DNA from: Burkholderia guangdongensis
GTDB taxonomy: Bacteria > Pseudomonadota > Gammaproteobacteria > Burkholderiales > Burkholderiaceae
Reading direction: 5' to 3'
NCBI RefSeq assembly: GCF_013403875.1
Contig: NZ_JACBNX010000020.1
Coordinates: forward strand, 86,147 to 150,146
Length of the DNA: 64,000 bases
Shown in pieces: positions 33,293 to 42,877 of the stretch (its first letter is position 1; every line of letters begins with the position of its first letter). The notes under the pieces are model-generated. The model saw only the letters and a list, made by a program, of their open reading frames with translations, did no database searches and was not told where the DNA came from. The translations under genes were made by a program, and so were the position numbers.

Positions 33293-34456
33293 TCAGGCGA
33301 ACGCGTTCAGCGGCAGGTGAAGCATCAAGCGCATGAGCTCGGATTGGCGATCCGTATCGGTCTTGCGATAAATCGACTGAAGCTGTTTCCGCACGGTTTC
33401 ATACTGGATGCCGAGCCTGACGGCGACCTCCTTGGGCGACAATCCCTCGCCGAGCGAGCGGCAAACGCGGATCTCGGCGGGCGTCAGGTTGAATGCCGCG
33501 CTGAGCAGCTCGGCGTCGACAGGGGGCGCCGACTCGGGGTGATAGAAGAGCAAAAGAACGAGCGGGCGCAGGCCGAACGCGCCGCTCACCTTGGGCGGAA
33601 CCAGCAGCGTGAAGAACGCGTAGAGCGTTTCATCCGCCTGCCCCATGCCTTTGCGGGTGGTGATGGCCATCGAGCGATAGGTCGAGACTTCTTCGGGGAT
33701 CTCGATTTCACCGCGTGCCAGTCCTTCCAGTCGCGCACACTCATTGCGGAACTGCGCTTGATATTCGATCGGCAGATGGAGTTTTCCGTCGGTGACGCCG
33801 ACGAGCGAGGTTGAAGAGAGCAGGCGTGTCGCGGCTTCGTTGGCAAGGACCACGTTGCTGTCGGTCGTCAAAAGCATCACGGGCTGCCTGAGCTTGTTGA
33901 CGAGCGCATGTCCCACCAGCGCTTTGGTCGAGAACGTATAGTTCTGGATCTGCATCCGGACAGCCCGCGTCAGATGCGGAACGAGCTTGTCGAGAAAGCG
34001 AATCTCCGCGGGCCCGAGCGGGTTTTCGCCAACGGCCCGAAGCGCCGAAAAAATAACACAAACGTTCGCATTGTCCACCAGCTTGCAGCCCGAGACGTAG
34101 CGTCGCCCGATTGGAATCAGAAAGTCCTGATAGAACGGGTCGTGGGCGACGAAATCGTCGTCGAACACCTCGTGACAATGTATCCACTCTCCCGGATTTT
34201 GTTGCCGCATGAGCGCCATCCGCGGATCGATGCTGCCGTATCGCTGGATATAGGCAAGCTCGCCTTCGACGGGCAGATTGAAACCATCGCTGTAGGAAAG
34301 CGAGCCATGCTTTTTGTCGATGGCCAGCATGTGGATGACATTTGCTTCGATGGCCTGGCCGAGGGAGGTAAAGAAGTCGGGCCATCCAGACGGCTCAGCG
34401 ACTGCTTCGTAAAGCAGATGAATGATTTCTTCGTAACGCTCTGTCGACAGATCCAT
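33293..34456 (-). CDS. LuxR-type transcriptional regulator (helix-turn-helix, no acyl-HSL domain seen)
   Basis: A 387-aa regulator. The C-terminal DNA-binding domain is LTPAEIRVCRSLGEGLSPKEVAVRLGI-type (positions about 323-375) with the second helix ending YETVRKQLQSIYRK. The N-terminal 300 residues resemble a PAS/GAF-like sensor (VMLLTTDSNVVLANEAA about residue 205). Start MDLSTERYEEIIHLLYEA at 34456. It is divergent from the GST gene, which it may control. GC is lower than average. Confidence 0.88.
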   Translation of the reverse strand: MDLSTERYEEIIHLLYEAVAEPSGWPDFFTSLGQAIEANVIHMLAIDKKHGSLSYSDGFNLPVEGELAYIQRYGSIDPRMALMRQQNPGEWIHCHEVFDDDFVAHDPFYQDFLIPIGRRYVSGCKLVDNANVCVIFSALRAVGENPLGPAEIRFLDKLVPHLTRAVRMQIQNYTFSTKALVGHALVNKLRQPVMLLTTDSNVVLANEAATRLLSSTSLVGVTDGKLHLPIEYQAQFRNECARLEGLARGEIEIPEEVSTYRSMAITTRKGMGQADETLYAFFTLLVPPKVSGAFGLRPLVLLLFYHPESAPPVDAELLSAAFNLTPAEIRVCRSLGEGLSPKEVAVRLGIQYETVRKQLQSIYRKTDTDRQSELMRLMLHLPLNAFA

Positions 34457-34738
34457 CTGGAATCCCCTCTTTTCGGTCGTTCGTTTTCTTTGTTGTGTCG
34501 CTACCGGTTCGCACCAGCCGTCAAGTCTGAATAGCGGTGTCGCGTTGTCGCGATGGGCGGTTCGACCGGATAGTCGTTGTATGGAGGACAATCTACACCG
34601 CGCAGATTTCCAACTGCTTACCATCGAACCCGGAAGGGGTGGCACGAAACGAACACCGCACCGACGACGCGAACCGGACAAGGAAGCGCATACTTCACCT
34701 TCCAGGATTTCCAGAACCCGCACGCACAAGGAGCCCGC

Positions 34739-35362
34739 ATGTTGAAAGTGCTTGGAAGAATCACGTCGGTCAACGTCCGCAAGGTCCTCTGGACCTGCGA
34801 CGAATTGCAGCTTCCGTTCGAGCGCGAAGACTGGGGCGCGGGCTTCAGATCGACCGCGACGCCCGAATTCCTCGCGCTGAATCCGAACGCGCTGATCCCG
34901 GTGATTCAGGACGGGGACTTCGTGCTGTGGGAGTCGAACACGATCATCCGCTATCTCGCGAACCGCCACGGCGGCGAGTCGCTCTATCCGGCCGATCCGC
35001 AGTCGCGCGCGCGGGTCGATCAATGGATCGACTGGCAATCGGCGGAGCTGAACCCGTCGTGGGTCTACGCGTTCCTCGGGCTCGTCCGGCAATCGCCCGC
35101 GCATGGCGATCCGGCCGAGATCGAGCGGTCGATCAAGAGCTGGACTGCGCGCATGACGACCCTGAACGGGCAGATCGAAGCCACCGGCGCGTTTGTCGCC
35201 GGCAAGCAGTTCTCGCTTGCCGACATCCCGGTCGCGCTGTCGGTGCATCGCTGGTTCTGCACGCCGTTCGAGCGGCCGGCGTTGCCGGCGGTGTCCGACT
35301 ATTTCGCCCGTCTCGCGGAGCGGCCGGCCTTCGCGCGCTACTGCGCAAGCGCCACGCCGTAA
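34739..35362 (+). CDS. Glutathione S-transferase
   Basis: A 207-aa two-domain GST. The thioredoxin-like domain has RITSVNVRKVLW (start of the GSH site), PNALIPVI with the cis-proline, and WESNTIIRYLA; the helical C-terminal domain contains FSLADIPVA. The ATG at 34739 has GGAG 6 bases upstream. Likely detoxifies electrophiles; the exact substrate is open. Confidence 0.93.
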   Translation: MLKVLGRITSVNVRKVLWTCDELQLPFEREDWGAGFRSTATPEFLALNPNALIPVIQDGDFVLWESNTIIRYLANRHGGESLYPADPQSRARVDQWIDWQSAELNPSWVYAFLGLVRQSPAHGDPAEIERSIKSWTARMTTLNGQIEATGAFVAGKQFSLADIPVALSVHRWFCTPFERPALPAVSDYFARLAERPAFARYCASATP

Positions 35363-35400
35363 GCGTCGCCATCGCCGCCGACGCGCTGTCGCGCGCCCGC

Positions 35401-36615
35401 TCAGGGTTGTGCGACGAGCGCCTGCACGACGTGCAGCGCCTGCGGCGAGCCGAGCCCGGTCACGTAGTCGTAACCGCCGGACGCGGTGCAGATCGTCCCG
35501 CAGATGCCGTTCGTGCCGGTCGTCACGTCGTGATAGTCGCTGCCGTACGCGGTCTTGCCGACCGCATACAGCGCGTTGTACGTGCCGCCGAGCCGGCTCT
35601 TGCCGGCGGCGGCGCGCATCGAATTCGCGATCGCGAACAGCGCCGACCACTGCGGCGCGCCGGCGCTCGTGCCGCCGACCTCGAACCAGCCGGCCTGACG
35701 CTGATACGCGACGGAATCGTAGACCGCGAAACCCGTCGACGGATTCGCGTCGTAGCTGACGTCGGGCACGCCGCGGCTGCCCGCGACCGGAACGGGCCAC
35801 ACGTCCTGTCCGGCGGGCTCGGCCTCGTATGGGCTGACGCCGCCGCCGCTGCCGCTCCACGCGGTTTCGCCGACGTAGTTGCCGTAGCGGTCCATCGACA
35901 GCGCGGTGCCGCCGACCGACACGACGTACGGCGACGCCGCCGGATATTCGGTCCCGGTGCCGCTGTCGCCGGACGACGCGACGAACGTGACGTTCTTCGG
36001 TGTGCTGAAGTGGCTGTCGTAGCCGGTCTCGCCGCTGAATTCGCTGCCGCCGAAGCTCATCGACACGACCGACGCGCCGTGGGCGACCGCGACGTCGATG
36101 GCATGCGTCAGATCGGCGTAGCTGCTCGACGCCGCCTCGACGAGGACGATCCGCGCGTTCGGCGCGATCGCGTGCACCCACTCGACGTCGAGCGACATTT
36201 CGAGCGCCCAGCCCGCGTTCGACGGCGGCTTGGTGCCGCGCGCGTAGACCTTCGTGAAGCAGCCGTTCGCGCTCGTGCAGGACGGCAGTCCGAACGCCGT
36301 GCTGAACGTGCCGAGATCGGACTCGATGTTCGGGTCGTCGTACGCGTCGACGATCGCGACCGTCATCCCGTTGCCCTGATTCGTGATCGTGTCGAAGCCG
36401 TACGCGTGCCGGACGGCAGCCGGCGTGAAGCCGACGACCGATGCCGTGCTCGCGTGCGTATGCGTGTGGAACGGCGGCCGCGCGAAGCCTTTCGGCGCGC
36501 GGGTGCCTTCGACGTAGGACGGCTGATCGCCGCCGGCGGCGAGCGCGACGGTCGACGCGAACAGCGGGAGGCACAGCGCCGTCATCAACAAGGACGGGAG
36601 GCGGTGGTTGGGCAT
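35401..36615 (-). CDS. S53 family (sedolisin-type) serine-carboxyl peptidase, copy 1
   Basis: A 404-aa exported acid-active peptidase. After a signal peptide (residues 1-27) it has the S53 catalytic set: Glu139 and Asp143 in ALEMSLDVEW, oxyanion Asp217 in SSGDSG, and Ser317 in GGTSAGAP. The C-terminal DYVTGLGSP is the calcium site. The long N-terminal prodomain of typical sedolisins (about 190 aa) is absent; only about 50 residues precede the catalytic domain. It is paralogous to the gene at 36928-38148 and follows it on the same strand. Confidence 0.92.
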   Translation of the reverse strand: MPNHRLPSLLMTALCLPLFASTVALAAGGDQPSYVEGTRAPKGFARPPFHTHTHASTASVVGFTPAAVRHAYGFDTITNQGNGMTVAIVDAYDDPNIESDLGTFSTAFGLPSCTSANGCFTKVYARGTKPPSNAGWALEMSLDVEWVHAIAPNARIVLVEAASSSYADLTHAIDVAVAHGASVVSMSFGGSEFSGETGYDSHFSTPKNVTFVASSGDSGTGTEYPAASPYVVSVGGTALSMDRYGNYVGETAWSGSGGGVSPYEAEPAGQDVWPVPVAGSRGVPDVSYDANPSTGFAVYDSVAYQRQAGWFEVGGTSAGAPQWSALFAIANSMRAAAGKSRLGGTYNALYAVGKTAYGSDYHDVTTGTNGICGTICTASGGYDYVTGLGSPQALHVVQALVAQP

Positions 36616-36927
36616 GGTCGATTCTCCATATCGATGGACGCGCAGGGGTGGGCAGAGGGGACACGCGCTGAATGAATATCGGCGGGAGCCGGGCGTTCCT
36701 GAGTGGGAAAGCCGGCTATCGGATCGGGGTTTACGCGAGGTTCGGCGGATGCCGCGCCGGTCGCCCGATCGCGCATGGCGGCGCGGTCGACATGGGGGAT
36801 GTGTGATTCACGCGTTGCTCGGCGCGTGGGTGCCGGGCTTGCGTTCGCGGTGGGCTGTCGGTTCGGCTCGCGGCCGCCCGTCCGGGGCGGCCGCGTTCGG
36901 CGTTTGCGCGTTGCGCAAAGCCCGCGC
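36616..36927. other. Spacer between the two S53 peptidase genes
   Basis: 312 bases without a gene. It holds the terminator-like hairpin at 36869-36895 and presumably the promoter of copy 1. Confidence 0.5.
36869..36895 (-). terminator. Strong hairpin after S53 peptidase copy 2
   Basis: Perfect 11-bp stem CGCGGCCGCCC / GGGCGGCCGCG with a 5-base loop, 33 bases past the stop. No T tract, so its strength as a terminator is uncertain. Confidence 0.5.
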
Positions 36928-38148
36928 TTACGGCTGCGCGACGAGCGCCTGTACGAGACTAGACGCTTGCGGCGACCCGAGCCCGGTCACATAGTCATAG
37001 CCGCCGGACGCGGTGCAGATCGAGCCGCAACTGCCGTTCGTGCCGGTCGTCACGTCGCGATAGTCGCTGCCGTATGCGGCTTTGCCGATCGAATACAGCA
37101 TGTCGTACGTGCCGCCGAGCGGTTGCTTGCCGGCGGCGGCGCGCATCGAATTCGCGATCGCGAACAGCGCCGACCATTGCGGCGCGCCGGCGCTCGTGCC
37201 GCCGATCACGCGCCAGCCGACGCGATTGTTGTACGCGATGGAGTCGTAGACCGCGAAGCCCGTGGACGGATTCCCGTCGTAGCTGACGTCGGGCACGCCG
37301 CGCTTGCCCGCGACCGGGATCGGCCAGGTGGTCTGCCCGGCGGGTTCGGCTTCGTACACGCTGACGCCGCCGCCGCTGCCGCTCCACGCGGTTTCGCCGA
37401 GATAGTTGCCGTAGCTGTCGGTCGATAGCGTGGTGCCGCCGACCGACACGACCTTGGGCGACGCGGCGGGGTATTCGAGGCCCGTGCCGTTATCGCCGGA
37501 CGACGCGACGAACGTGACGTTCGGCGCGCTGAAATGGCTCTTGTCGGAACTCGTCTCGTTGCTCCATTCATTGCCGCCGAAGCTCATCGACACGACCGAC
37601 GCGCCGCGGTTCACCGCGACATCGACCGCGGCCATCAGATTGGTGAAACTGTTCGACGCCGCTTCGACGAGGATGATCCGCGCGTTCGGGGCGATCGCAT
37701 GCACCCATTCGACGTCGAGCGCCATTTCGACCGACCAGCCGGCATCGGCGGGCGGCTGGCTGCCGTTTGCGTAGACCTTCGTGAAGCAGCCGTTCGCGCT
37801 CGTGCAGGACGGCAGTCCGAACGCCGTGCTGAACGTGCCGAGATCCGCCTCGATGTTCGGGTCGTCATACGCGTCGACGATCGCGATCGTCATCCCGTCG
37901 CCCTGGTTCGGGAGCGCGTCGAAGCCGTACGCATGCCGCGCGACCGTCGGCGAGATGCCCGAGATCGTCGATCCGGTTGCGTTCGGCGTCAGTTTCGTAT
38001 GGAACGGCGGCCGCGCGTAGCCTTGCGGCGCGCGCTCGCCTTCGACGTAAGGCTTGTGGCCGTTGTCGGCTGCAAACGCCACGGCGGATGCGAATAGCGG
38101 AACGCAGAGCGCTGCCATTAATACGGATGGGAGGTGTTTTCGAGACAT
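36928..38148 (-). CDS. S53 family (sedolisin-type) serine-carboxyl peptidase, copy 2
   Basis: A 406-aa paralogue of the gene at 35401-36615; most of the catalytic domain is identical or conservatively changed (for example WSALFAIANSMRAAAGK in both). Signal peptide MSRKHLPSVLMAALCVPLFA. Catalytic Glu and Asp in SVEMALDVEW, Asp in SSGDNGTG, Ser in GGTSAGAP. It also lacks a long prodomain. Tandem duplication is the simplest origin. Confidence 0.92.
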   Translation of the reverse strand: MSRKHLPSVLMAALCVPLFASAVAFAADNGHKPYVEGERAPQGYARPPFHTKLTPNATGSTISGISPTVARHAYGFDALPNQGDGMTIAIVDAYDDPNIEADLGTFSTAFGLPSCTSANGCFTKVYANGSQPPADAGWSVEMALDVEWVHAIAPNARIILVEAASNSFTNLMAAVDVAVNRGASVVSMSFGGNEWSNETSSDKSHFSAPNVTFVASSGDNGTGLEYPAASPKVVSVGGTTLSTDSYGNYLGETAWSGSGGGVSVYEAEPAGQTTWPIPVAGKRGVPDVSYDGNPSTGFAVYDSIAYNNRVGWRVIGGTSAGAPQWSALFAIANSMRAAAGKQPLGGTYDMLYSIGKAAYGSDYRDVTTGTNGSCGSICTASGGYDYVTGLGSPQASSLVQALVAQP

Positions 38149-38526
38149 ATTGGATTCTCCTTTTGTGAGAGGGTACGGCCAGGAGCGAGTCTATTGGATG
38201 GCGGAATGAATTTGAATAAATTCTGGAGAATTTAGATTATTTGATAATCCGCTAATGGCCTTGCCGATCATGGTTTACGCTAGTTTTTGAGAAAATGAAC
38301 GGGAATTTCATGGCAGGTTTTTTGCGGAATATTTTACTCACGACTAATTGAAGTGGATCGCAAATCAGACTCGAATCAATCCATCGTCCCTGTCATTCGG
38401 CGATTGACTTCGAAACATCGTGCAATCCGTGCCGATTGCCGCGCATCCCGGAATCCGCATAAAGTGCTGCGTACGCGGCCGGCCGCAAGCGGCCGTTCGA
38501 TCGCCCACTCTCGACGCGGAGCGCAC
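38149..38526. other. Spacer between S53 copy 2 and crcB
   Basis: 378 bases. The first 200 are AT-rich and probably contain the peptidase promoter. No fluoride riboswitch consensus was recognised before crcB. Confidence 0.45.
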
Positions 38527-38910
38527 GTGTTCTATTCGATCGTCGCGATTTTCATCGGCGCCGGGCTCGGCGCGCTGCTGCGCTGGTTCCTGAGCCTCGG
38601 CCTCAACGCGATCCTGCCCGAGGTGCCGCTCGGCACGCTCGCGTCGAACCTGATCGGCGGCTACCTGATCGGGTTCGCGGTCGCGGCGTTCGGTGCGAAG
38701 GCGGGGCTGCCGCCCGAATGGCGGCTGTTCGCGATCACCGGCTTTCTCGGCGGGCTGACGACGTTCTCGACGTATTCGGCGGAGGTGATCTCGCACGCGA
38801 TGCAGGGAGAACTCGGCTGGGCATTGGCGGTGGCTGCCCTACACTTGATAGGATCGTTCACGCTGACGGCGCTCGGCATGTGGACGGCCCGCGCGTGGCT
38901 GGCCGCCTGA
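38527..38910 (+). CDS. crcB: Fluoride ion exporter CrcB/Fluc
   Basis: A 127-aa four-helix protein that forms a dual-topology dimeric fluoride channel. The signature GTLASNLIGGYLIGF and GFLGGLTTFSTYSAE are present. GTG start at 38527 after GGAG; the frame is open further upstream, but that part lacks hydrophobic character. A DUF190 gene follows 37 bases later, a frequent pairing. Confidence 0.93.
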   Translation: MFYSIVAIFIGAGLGALLRWFLSLGLNAILPEVPLGTLASNLIGGYLIGFAVAAFGAKAGLPPEWRLFAITGFLGGLTTFSTYSAEVISHAMQGELGWALAVAALHLIGSFTLTALGMWTARAWLAA

Positions 38911-38947
38911 GCGCGGCCGGCGGCTTGCCTGGAACGGGAGGCCTGCG

Positions 38948-39286
38948 ATGGACAGGATCTTCTTGCGCTTCTACGTGCACGAGCAGCATCGCCTGCACTG
39001 GAAGCCGCTGTGGGAATGGCTGCTCGAGGAGGCGAACCGGATGGGCGTCGCGGGCGGCTCCGCGTTTCGCGCGATGGCGGGCTTCGGCCAGCACCGGGTG
39101 CTGCACGAGGAGCGCTTCTTCGAGCTGCAGGGATCGACGACGATCGAGGTCGAGTTCATCGTCACCGAGGAGGAGGCCGAGCGGCTGATCGCGCGCATCG
39201 GCGAGGAAAAGGTGCGGCTCTGCTACGCGATGATTCCGGCGCGCTTCGGCGTGGTCGACACGATCGGCGTGCGGGCGACGGGGTAG
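38948..39286 (+). CDS. DUF190 protein
   Basis: A 112-aa PII-like ferredoxin-fold protein. It has LHWKPLWEWLLEEANRMGVAGG and AMAGFGQHRVLHEERFFEL, both typical of DUF190. It is co-directional with crcB and probably co-transcribed; a regulatory part in fluoride export is inferred from the recurrent pairing. Confidence 0.9.
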   Translation: MDRIFLRFYVHEQHRLHWKPLWEWLLEEANRMGVAGGSAFRAMAGFGQHRVLHEERFFELQGSTTIEVEFIVTEEEAERLIARIGEEKVRLCYAMIPARFGVVDTIGVRATG

Positions 39287-39322
39287 ACGACGGGCAGCGG
39301 GCAGCGGCCGGCCGCCAGGCCG

Positions 39323-39895
39323 TCAGATTCCGAGGTGCGTCAGCAAGAACTTGGCGCGCGTGACCACCATCAGCAGCACCTGCACGATCACGAACAGCAG
39401 CAGCGGCGACAGATCGATGCCGCCCAGGTGCGGAATCACGCGGCGCAGCGGGTTCAGAACCGGCGCGGTGAGCTGATAGAGGATCGGCATCGCGGGCGAG
39501 CGCGGGTTCAGCCACGACAGCAGCGCCATCAGGATCGTCATCCAGAGAACGAGATTCAGCGCCCACTGCACGACGGTCAGCAGCGCGGCGATGACGATCG
39601 CCGGCGCGAACGCGGCCGGGTCGATGCCGATCAGCACGACCACCAGCCCCACGTAGACGAGCGCTGTGACGAGCGCCGCGACGACGCTCGCCCAGTCGAT
39701 GCCGCGCACGCCCGGAATCACGCGGCGCAGCGGCAGCACGAGCCAGTTGGTCGCCTGCAGCACGGCCTGCGTGACCGGGTTGTACGGCGGCACGCGCACG
39801 GCCTGCATCCAGACGCGCAGGATCAGCGCGGCGCCGAACAGCGTGAAGACGGTGTTGAGCAGAAAATGGGCGATCTCGCCGAGCATCGTTGGCAT
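39323..39895 (-). CDS. YggT family membrane protein
   Basis: A 190-aa protein made of two YggT repeats, each with two helices and the motif NPLRRVIP-like sequence (PLRRVIPGVRGIDWA at about residue 56 and PLRRVIPHLGGIDLSP near 150). Family members are linked with cell division or osmotic stress and often lie beside proC-like genes, as here. It follows the DUF2520 gene by 69 bases. Confidence 0.92.
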   Translation of the reverse strand: MPTMLGEIAHFLLNTVFTLFGAALILRVWMQAVRVPPYNPVTQAVLQATNWLVLPLRRVIPGVRGIDWASVVAALVTALVYVGLVVVLIGIDPAAFAPAIVIAALLTVVQWALNLVLWMTILMALLSWLNPRSPAMPILYQLTAPVLNPLRRVIPHLGGIDLSPLLLFVIVQVLLMVVTRAKFLLTHLGI

Positions 39896-39964
39896 CCTCT
39901 TGTTATTCAGTCGAACAGCATGCGGTCGCCTTCGCCGGGCGGCCGCGCATCGGCCGACACCATA

Positions 39965-40894
39965 TCACGCCTCGTCGCGCGGCGGGGCGGCGCCGAGCGC
40001 CGCATGCGCGAGCGCCGTCTCGACGAGCTCGGCGATCGCCGGGAGCGCGGCCGGCGGCGCCGCGCGCCGGCCCGCGAGCGCGACCGCGCGGCGCGTGAGC
40101 AGCGCATAAAGCGCCGCGTGGTCGCCGCCGCGCGATTCCAGCAGGGCGAGCTGCCGCGCGACGATTCCCGCGTCGCCGCGCGACACCGGGCCGGACAGCG
40201 CGCTCGCGAGCCCCTTGTCGCGCGCGGCGCCGACCGTGCCGGCGAGCATCGGCAGCAGCGCGCGCAGCGCGGCATCCTCGTCGAAGCCGAGCGAGCGCCA
40301 CAGGTCGACCGCTTCCGCGAGCCCGCAGATCGCGAAGCTCGCCGCATAGTGCGCGGCCGCGTGGTAGAGCATCCGGCCGCCGGCCGGAATCGACAGCGGA
40401 TGGCAGCCGAGCGCGCCGGCCAGGCGCGCGAGCGCCGCGTGCAGCGTGCCTTCCGCCTCGATCGTCACCGAGCATCCGTCGAGGCGCGCGAGGTCCGCGT
40501 CGTCGCCGCCGAACAGGTACAGCGGATGGAAGCCGCCCGTCGCCGCGCCCTGGCGTTTCGCGGGATCGAGCAGGTCGACGCCCGACGCGCCGCTGCAGTG
40601 CACGAGCGCCTGCGTGCCGGCGCGCGACGCGTCGAAGCGCAGCGCGGCGGCGACCGGCGCGAGATCGTCGTCGGGCACGGTCAGGAAGATCAGGTCGGCC
40701 GCGTCGACGACCTGCTGCGGCGTCGCGACCGCGCGGCAGCCGTCGAGCTGCGCGGCGAGCGCGTCCGCGGAGGACGGCGTGCGGCTCGCGATCGCGACGA
40801 CCGGGAAGCCGGCGCGCGCGAAGCGCCGCGCGATGCAGCGCGCGAGGCGGCCGGCGCCGATGAAGCCGAGGCGAGGGGTATCGGGAAGAGGCAT
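39965..40894 (-). CDS. DUF2520 / P5C-reductase-like Rossmann protein
   Basis: A 309-aa NAD(P)-binding protein. The dinucleotide motif GFIGAGRLARCIA is at the N-terminus and HCSGASGVDLL and GGFHPLYLF mark the DUF2520 C-terminal domain. The ATG at 40894 gives MPLPDTPRLGFIG; a GTG at 40906 would add four residues. It resembles ProC and 6-phosphogluconate-dehydrogenase-like reductases, but the substrate is unknown. Confidence 0.87.
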   Translation of the reverse strand: MPLPDTPRLGFIGAGRLARCIARRFARAGFPVVAIASRTPSSADALAAQLDGCRAVATPQQVVDAADLIFLTVPDDDLAPVAAALRFDASRAGTQALVHCSGASGVDLLDPAKRQGAATGGFHPLYLFGGDDADLARLDGCSVTIEAEGTLHAALARLAGALGCHPLSIPAGGRMLYHAAAHYAASFAICGLAEAVDLWRSLGFDEDAALRALLPMLAGTVGAARDKGLASALSGPVSRGDAGIVARQLALLESRGGDHAALYALLTRRAVALAGRRAAPPAALPAIAELVETALAHAALGAAPPRDEA

Positions 40895-41364
40895 GGCGGG
40901 AAGCACGCGTGAAACCGGGACAGCCGCCAGTATCGCAGGATGCCGGCGCGCTCGCGCGGACCGCGCCGGACGTTGGCCGAACGGCCAGCCGGCGATCCGG
41001 TGATCCGGCCCCGAGCGCGATGTGTCGCGTATCCGCGTCGGCCGGCCCGCCGGGCCCCGGCGGTTTGTCTCGAATTTGTAATGTTAAATTACGGGTTCGC
41101 CCGTACGCCGCGTGGCCGAATCGGTAACGCTGACCGACTGGCCCGGTCTTGCGGGTCGGGTCCGACGGCGTCATGCGTTTCGCGCGGGTGTCCGATGCGC
41201 GCGATCGGTGTCCGGCGGGCTATCCGCGCGGCCGCGCGATTGCAATTTGCAACAAATGGGTGCGACGCGATTTCCAGGTTTTCGCTACATTGCTTGCATG
41301 CGATGCGCATCGACGCGTTGCCGACAGGAGCGGTCAAGGGGATTGCTCCAGCAGGAGAATCGAA
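40895..41364. other. Spacer before the small Tyr/Pro-rich protein gene
   Basis: 470 bases. It contains an AT-containing patch near 41080-41095 that may be a promoter for the gene at 41365. A tRNA-like stretch at 41108-41160 did not fold properly. No gene found. Confidence 0.45.
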
Positions 41365-41649
41365 GTGAAAAAGCTCATTCCGTTGATTGCCGCCGCCGCG
41401 CTGGGCCTTGGGGCCGCGGGCGCCGCGCAGGCTCATGTGTCGATCGGGGTCGGCATCGGGATTCCGGTCGCGCCCGCCTATCCGGTTTATGCACCGCCGC
41501 CCGTCTATTACGCGCCGCCGCCGCCCGTCTATTACGCACCGCCGCCCGCGTACTATGCGCCGGGCGTCGTGGTCGGCGGCTACTGGGGCCATCCGTACTG
41601 GCGTCACCACGGCTACTGGGGCCATCGCGGCGGCTACTACCGCCGCTGA
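41365..41649 (+). CDS. Small exported Tyr/Pro-rich protein
   Basis: A 94-aa protein with signal peptide KKLIPLIAAAALGLGAAGAAQA. The mature part is low complexity: repeats of VYYAPPP / AYYAPG followed by a Trp/His/Gly-rich tail (GGYWGHPYWRHHGYWGHRGG). GTG start at 41365 preceded by AGGAG. Similar proteins are common and uncharacterised in Burkholderia; the tail could bind metal or the cell wall. Confidence 0.82.
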   Translation: MKKLIPLIAAAALGLGAAGAAQAHVSIGVGIGIPVAPAYPVYAPPPVYYAPPPPVYYAPPPAYYAPGVVVGGYWGHPYWRHHGYWGHRGGYYRR

Positions 41650-41809
41650 TCCCCGGCGCTGATCCTTTTTCAGCGCGCGGCATTCGCGCGCGATGCGCGG
41701 CGCAGATTCCCCGACGGGAGCTGCGCCGTTTTTCTTTGGCGGCGCGCCGGCGCACGGTGCGTGCCGGATGGTGTAAGGTGGGCTGTCTCGACCACTTTCC
41801 GACCGCACG

Positions 41810-42778
41810 ATGTCCGTCCTGTCCGCGCCCACCTTCGATGACGTGCTCGACGCCGCCGCCCGCCTCGACGGCGCCGCGCATCGCACGCCCGTCCTTACGT
41901 CCCGCACCGCCGACGCACGCGCCGGCGCGACGCTGTTCTTCAAGTGCGAGAACTTCCAGCGGATGGGGGCGTTCAAGTTCCGCGGCGCGTACAACGCAAT
42001 CTCGCATTTCGACGCCGAGCAGCGCAACGCCGGCGTGATCACGTATTCGTCCGGCAATCACGCGCAGGCGATCGCGCTCGCGGCGAAGCTCGCCGGCATC
42101 CGCGCGACGATCGTGATGCCGCTTGACGCGCCCGCCGCGAAGCGCGCGGCGACGGAGGGTTACGGCGGCGAGGTCGTCACGTACGACCGTTATACGGAGA
42201 ACCGCGAGGAGATCGGCGCGCGGCTCGCGCGGGAGCGCGGGATGACGCTGATTCCGCCGTACGACCATCCGCACGTGATCGCGGGGCAGGGGACGGCCGT
42301 CAAGGAGCTGATCGACGAGGTCGGGCCGCTCGACGTGCTCGTTGTCTGCCTCGGCGGCGGCGGGCTGCTCGCGGGCAGCGCGCTGTCGGCCGCCGCGCTC
42401 GCGCCCGGCATCCGGATCGTCGGCGTCGAGCCGGAAGCCGGCAACGACGGCCAGCAGTCGCTCGCGCGCGGCGAGGTCGTGCACATCCCGGCGCCGCGCA
42501 CGATTGCCGACGGCGCCGCGTCGACGCATCTCGGCGCATACAACTTCCCGATCATTCGGGCGCTCGTCGAGCGGATCGTCACGGTCAGTGACGCGCAGCT
42601 CGTCGACACGATGCGCTTTTTCGCGGAGCGGATGAAGATGGTCGTCGAGCCGACCGGCTGTCTCGCGGCGGCCGCGGTGCTCGAGCGCGTGTTGCCCGTC
42701 GAGGGCAAGCGCGTCGGCGTGATCATCAGCGGCGGTAACGTCGATCTCGTGCGCTACGCGGCGTTTCTGCGCGGCTGA
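41810..42778 (+). CDS. PLP-dependent threonine/serine dehydratase family enzyme
   Basis: A 322-aa fold-type II PLP enzyme. The Schiff-base lysine is in AFKFRGAYNA (near residue 53), the phosphate loop is GGGGLLAGS, and SSGNHAQAIALAA is also present. The length and lack of a regulatory ACT domain suggest a catabolic threonine dehydratase, serine racemase or threo-3-hydroxyaspartate dehydratase; sequence alone does not choose. Confidence 0.9.
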   Translation: MSVLSAPTFDDVLDAAARLDGAAHRTPVLTSRTADARAGATLFFKCENFQRMGAFKFRGAYNAISHFDAEQRNAGVITYSSGNHAQAIALAAKLAGIRATIVMPLDAPAAKRAATEGYGGEVVTYDRYTENREEIGARLARERGMTLIPPYDHPHVIAGQGTAVKELIDEVGPLDVLVVCLGGGGLLAGSALSAAALAPGIRIVGVEPEAGNDGQQSLARGEVVHIPAPRTIADGAASTHLGAYNFPIIRALVERIVTVSDAQLVDTMRFFAERMKMVVEPTGCLAAAAVLERVLPVEGKRVGVIISGGNVDLVRYAAFLRG

Positions 42779-42877
42779 GGCCGCCGCGACGGCACGCGCG
42801 CGGCCCGTGCGGCCCGTGCGGCCCGTCCAGCTCATCCGGCCCGTCCAGCCCCCGCGTGGCGTTCGCGACCTTCGCAC

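Noticed and set aside
38149..38526. Fluoride riboswitch before crcB
   Set aside because: The conserved crcB-motif segments were not found.
41108..41160. tRNA-like stretch (GTGGCCGAATCGGTAACGC)
   Set aside because: It resembles a D-arm of tRNA-Leu or tRNA-Ser, but no matching acceptor stem, anticodon arm or T arm could be found.
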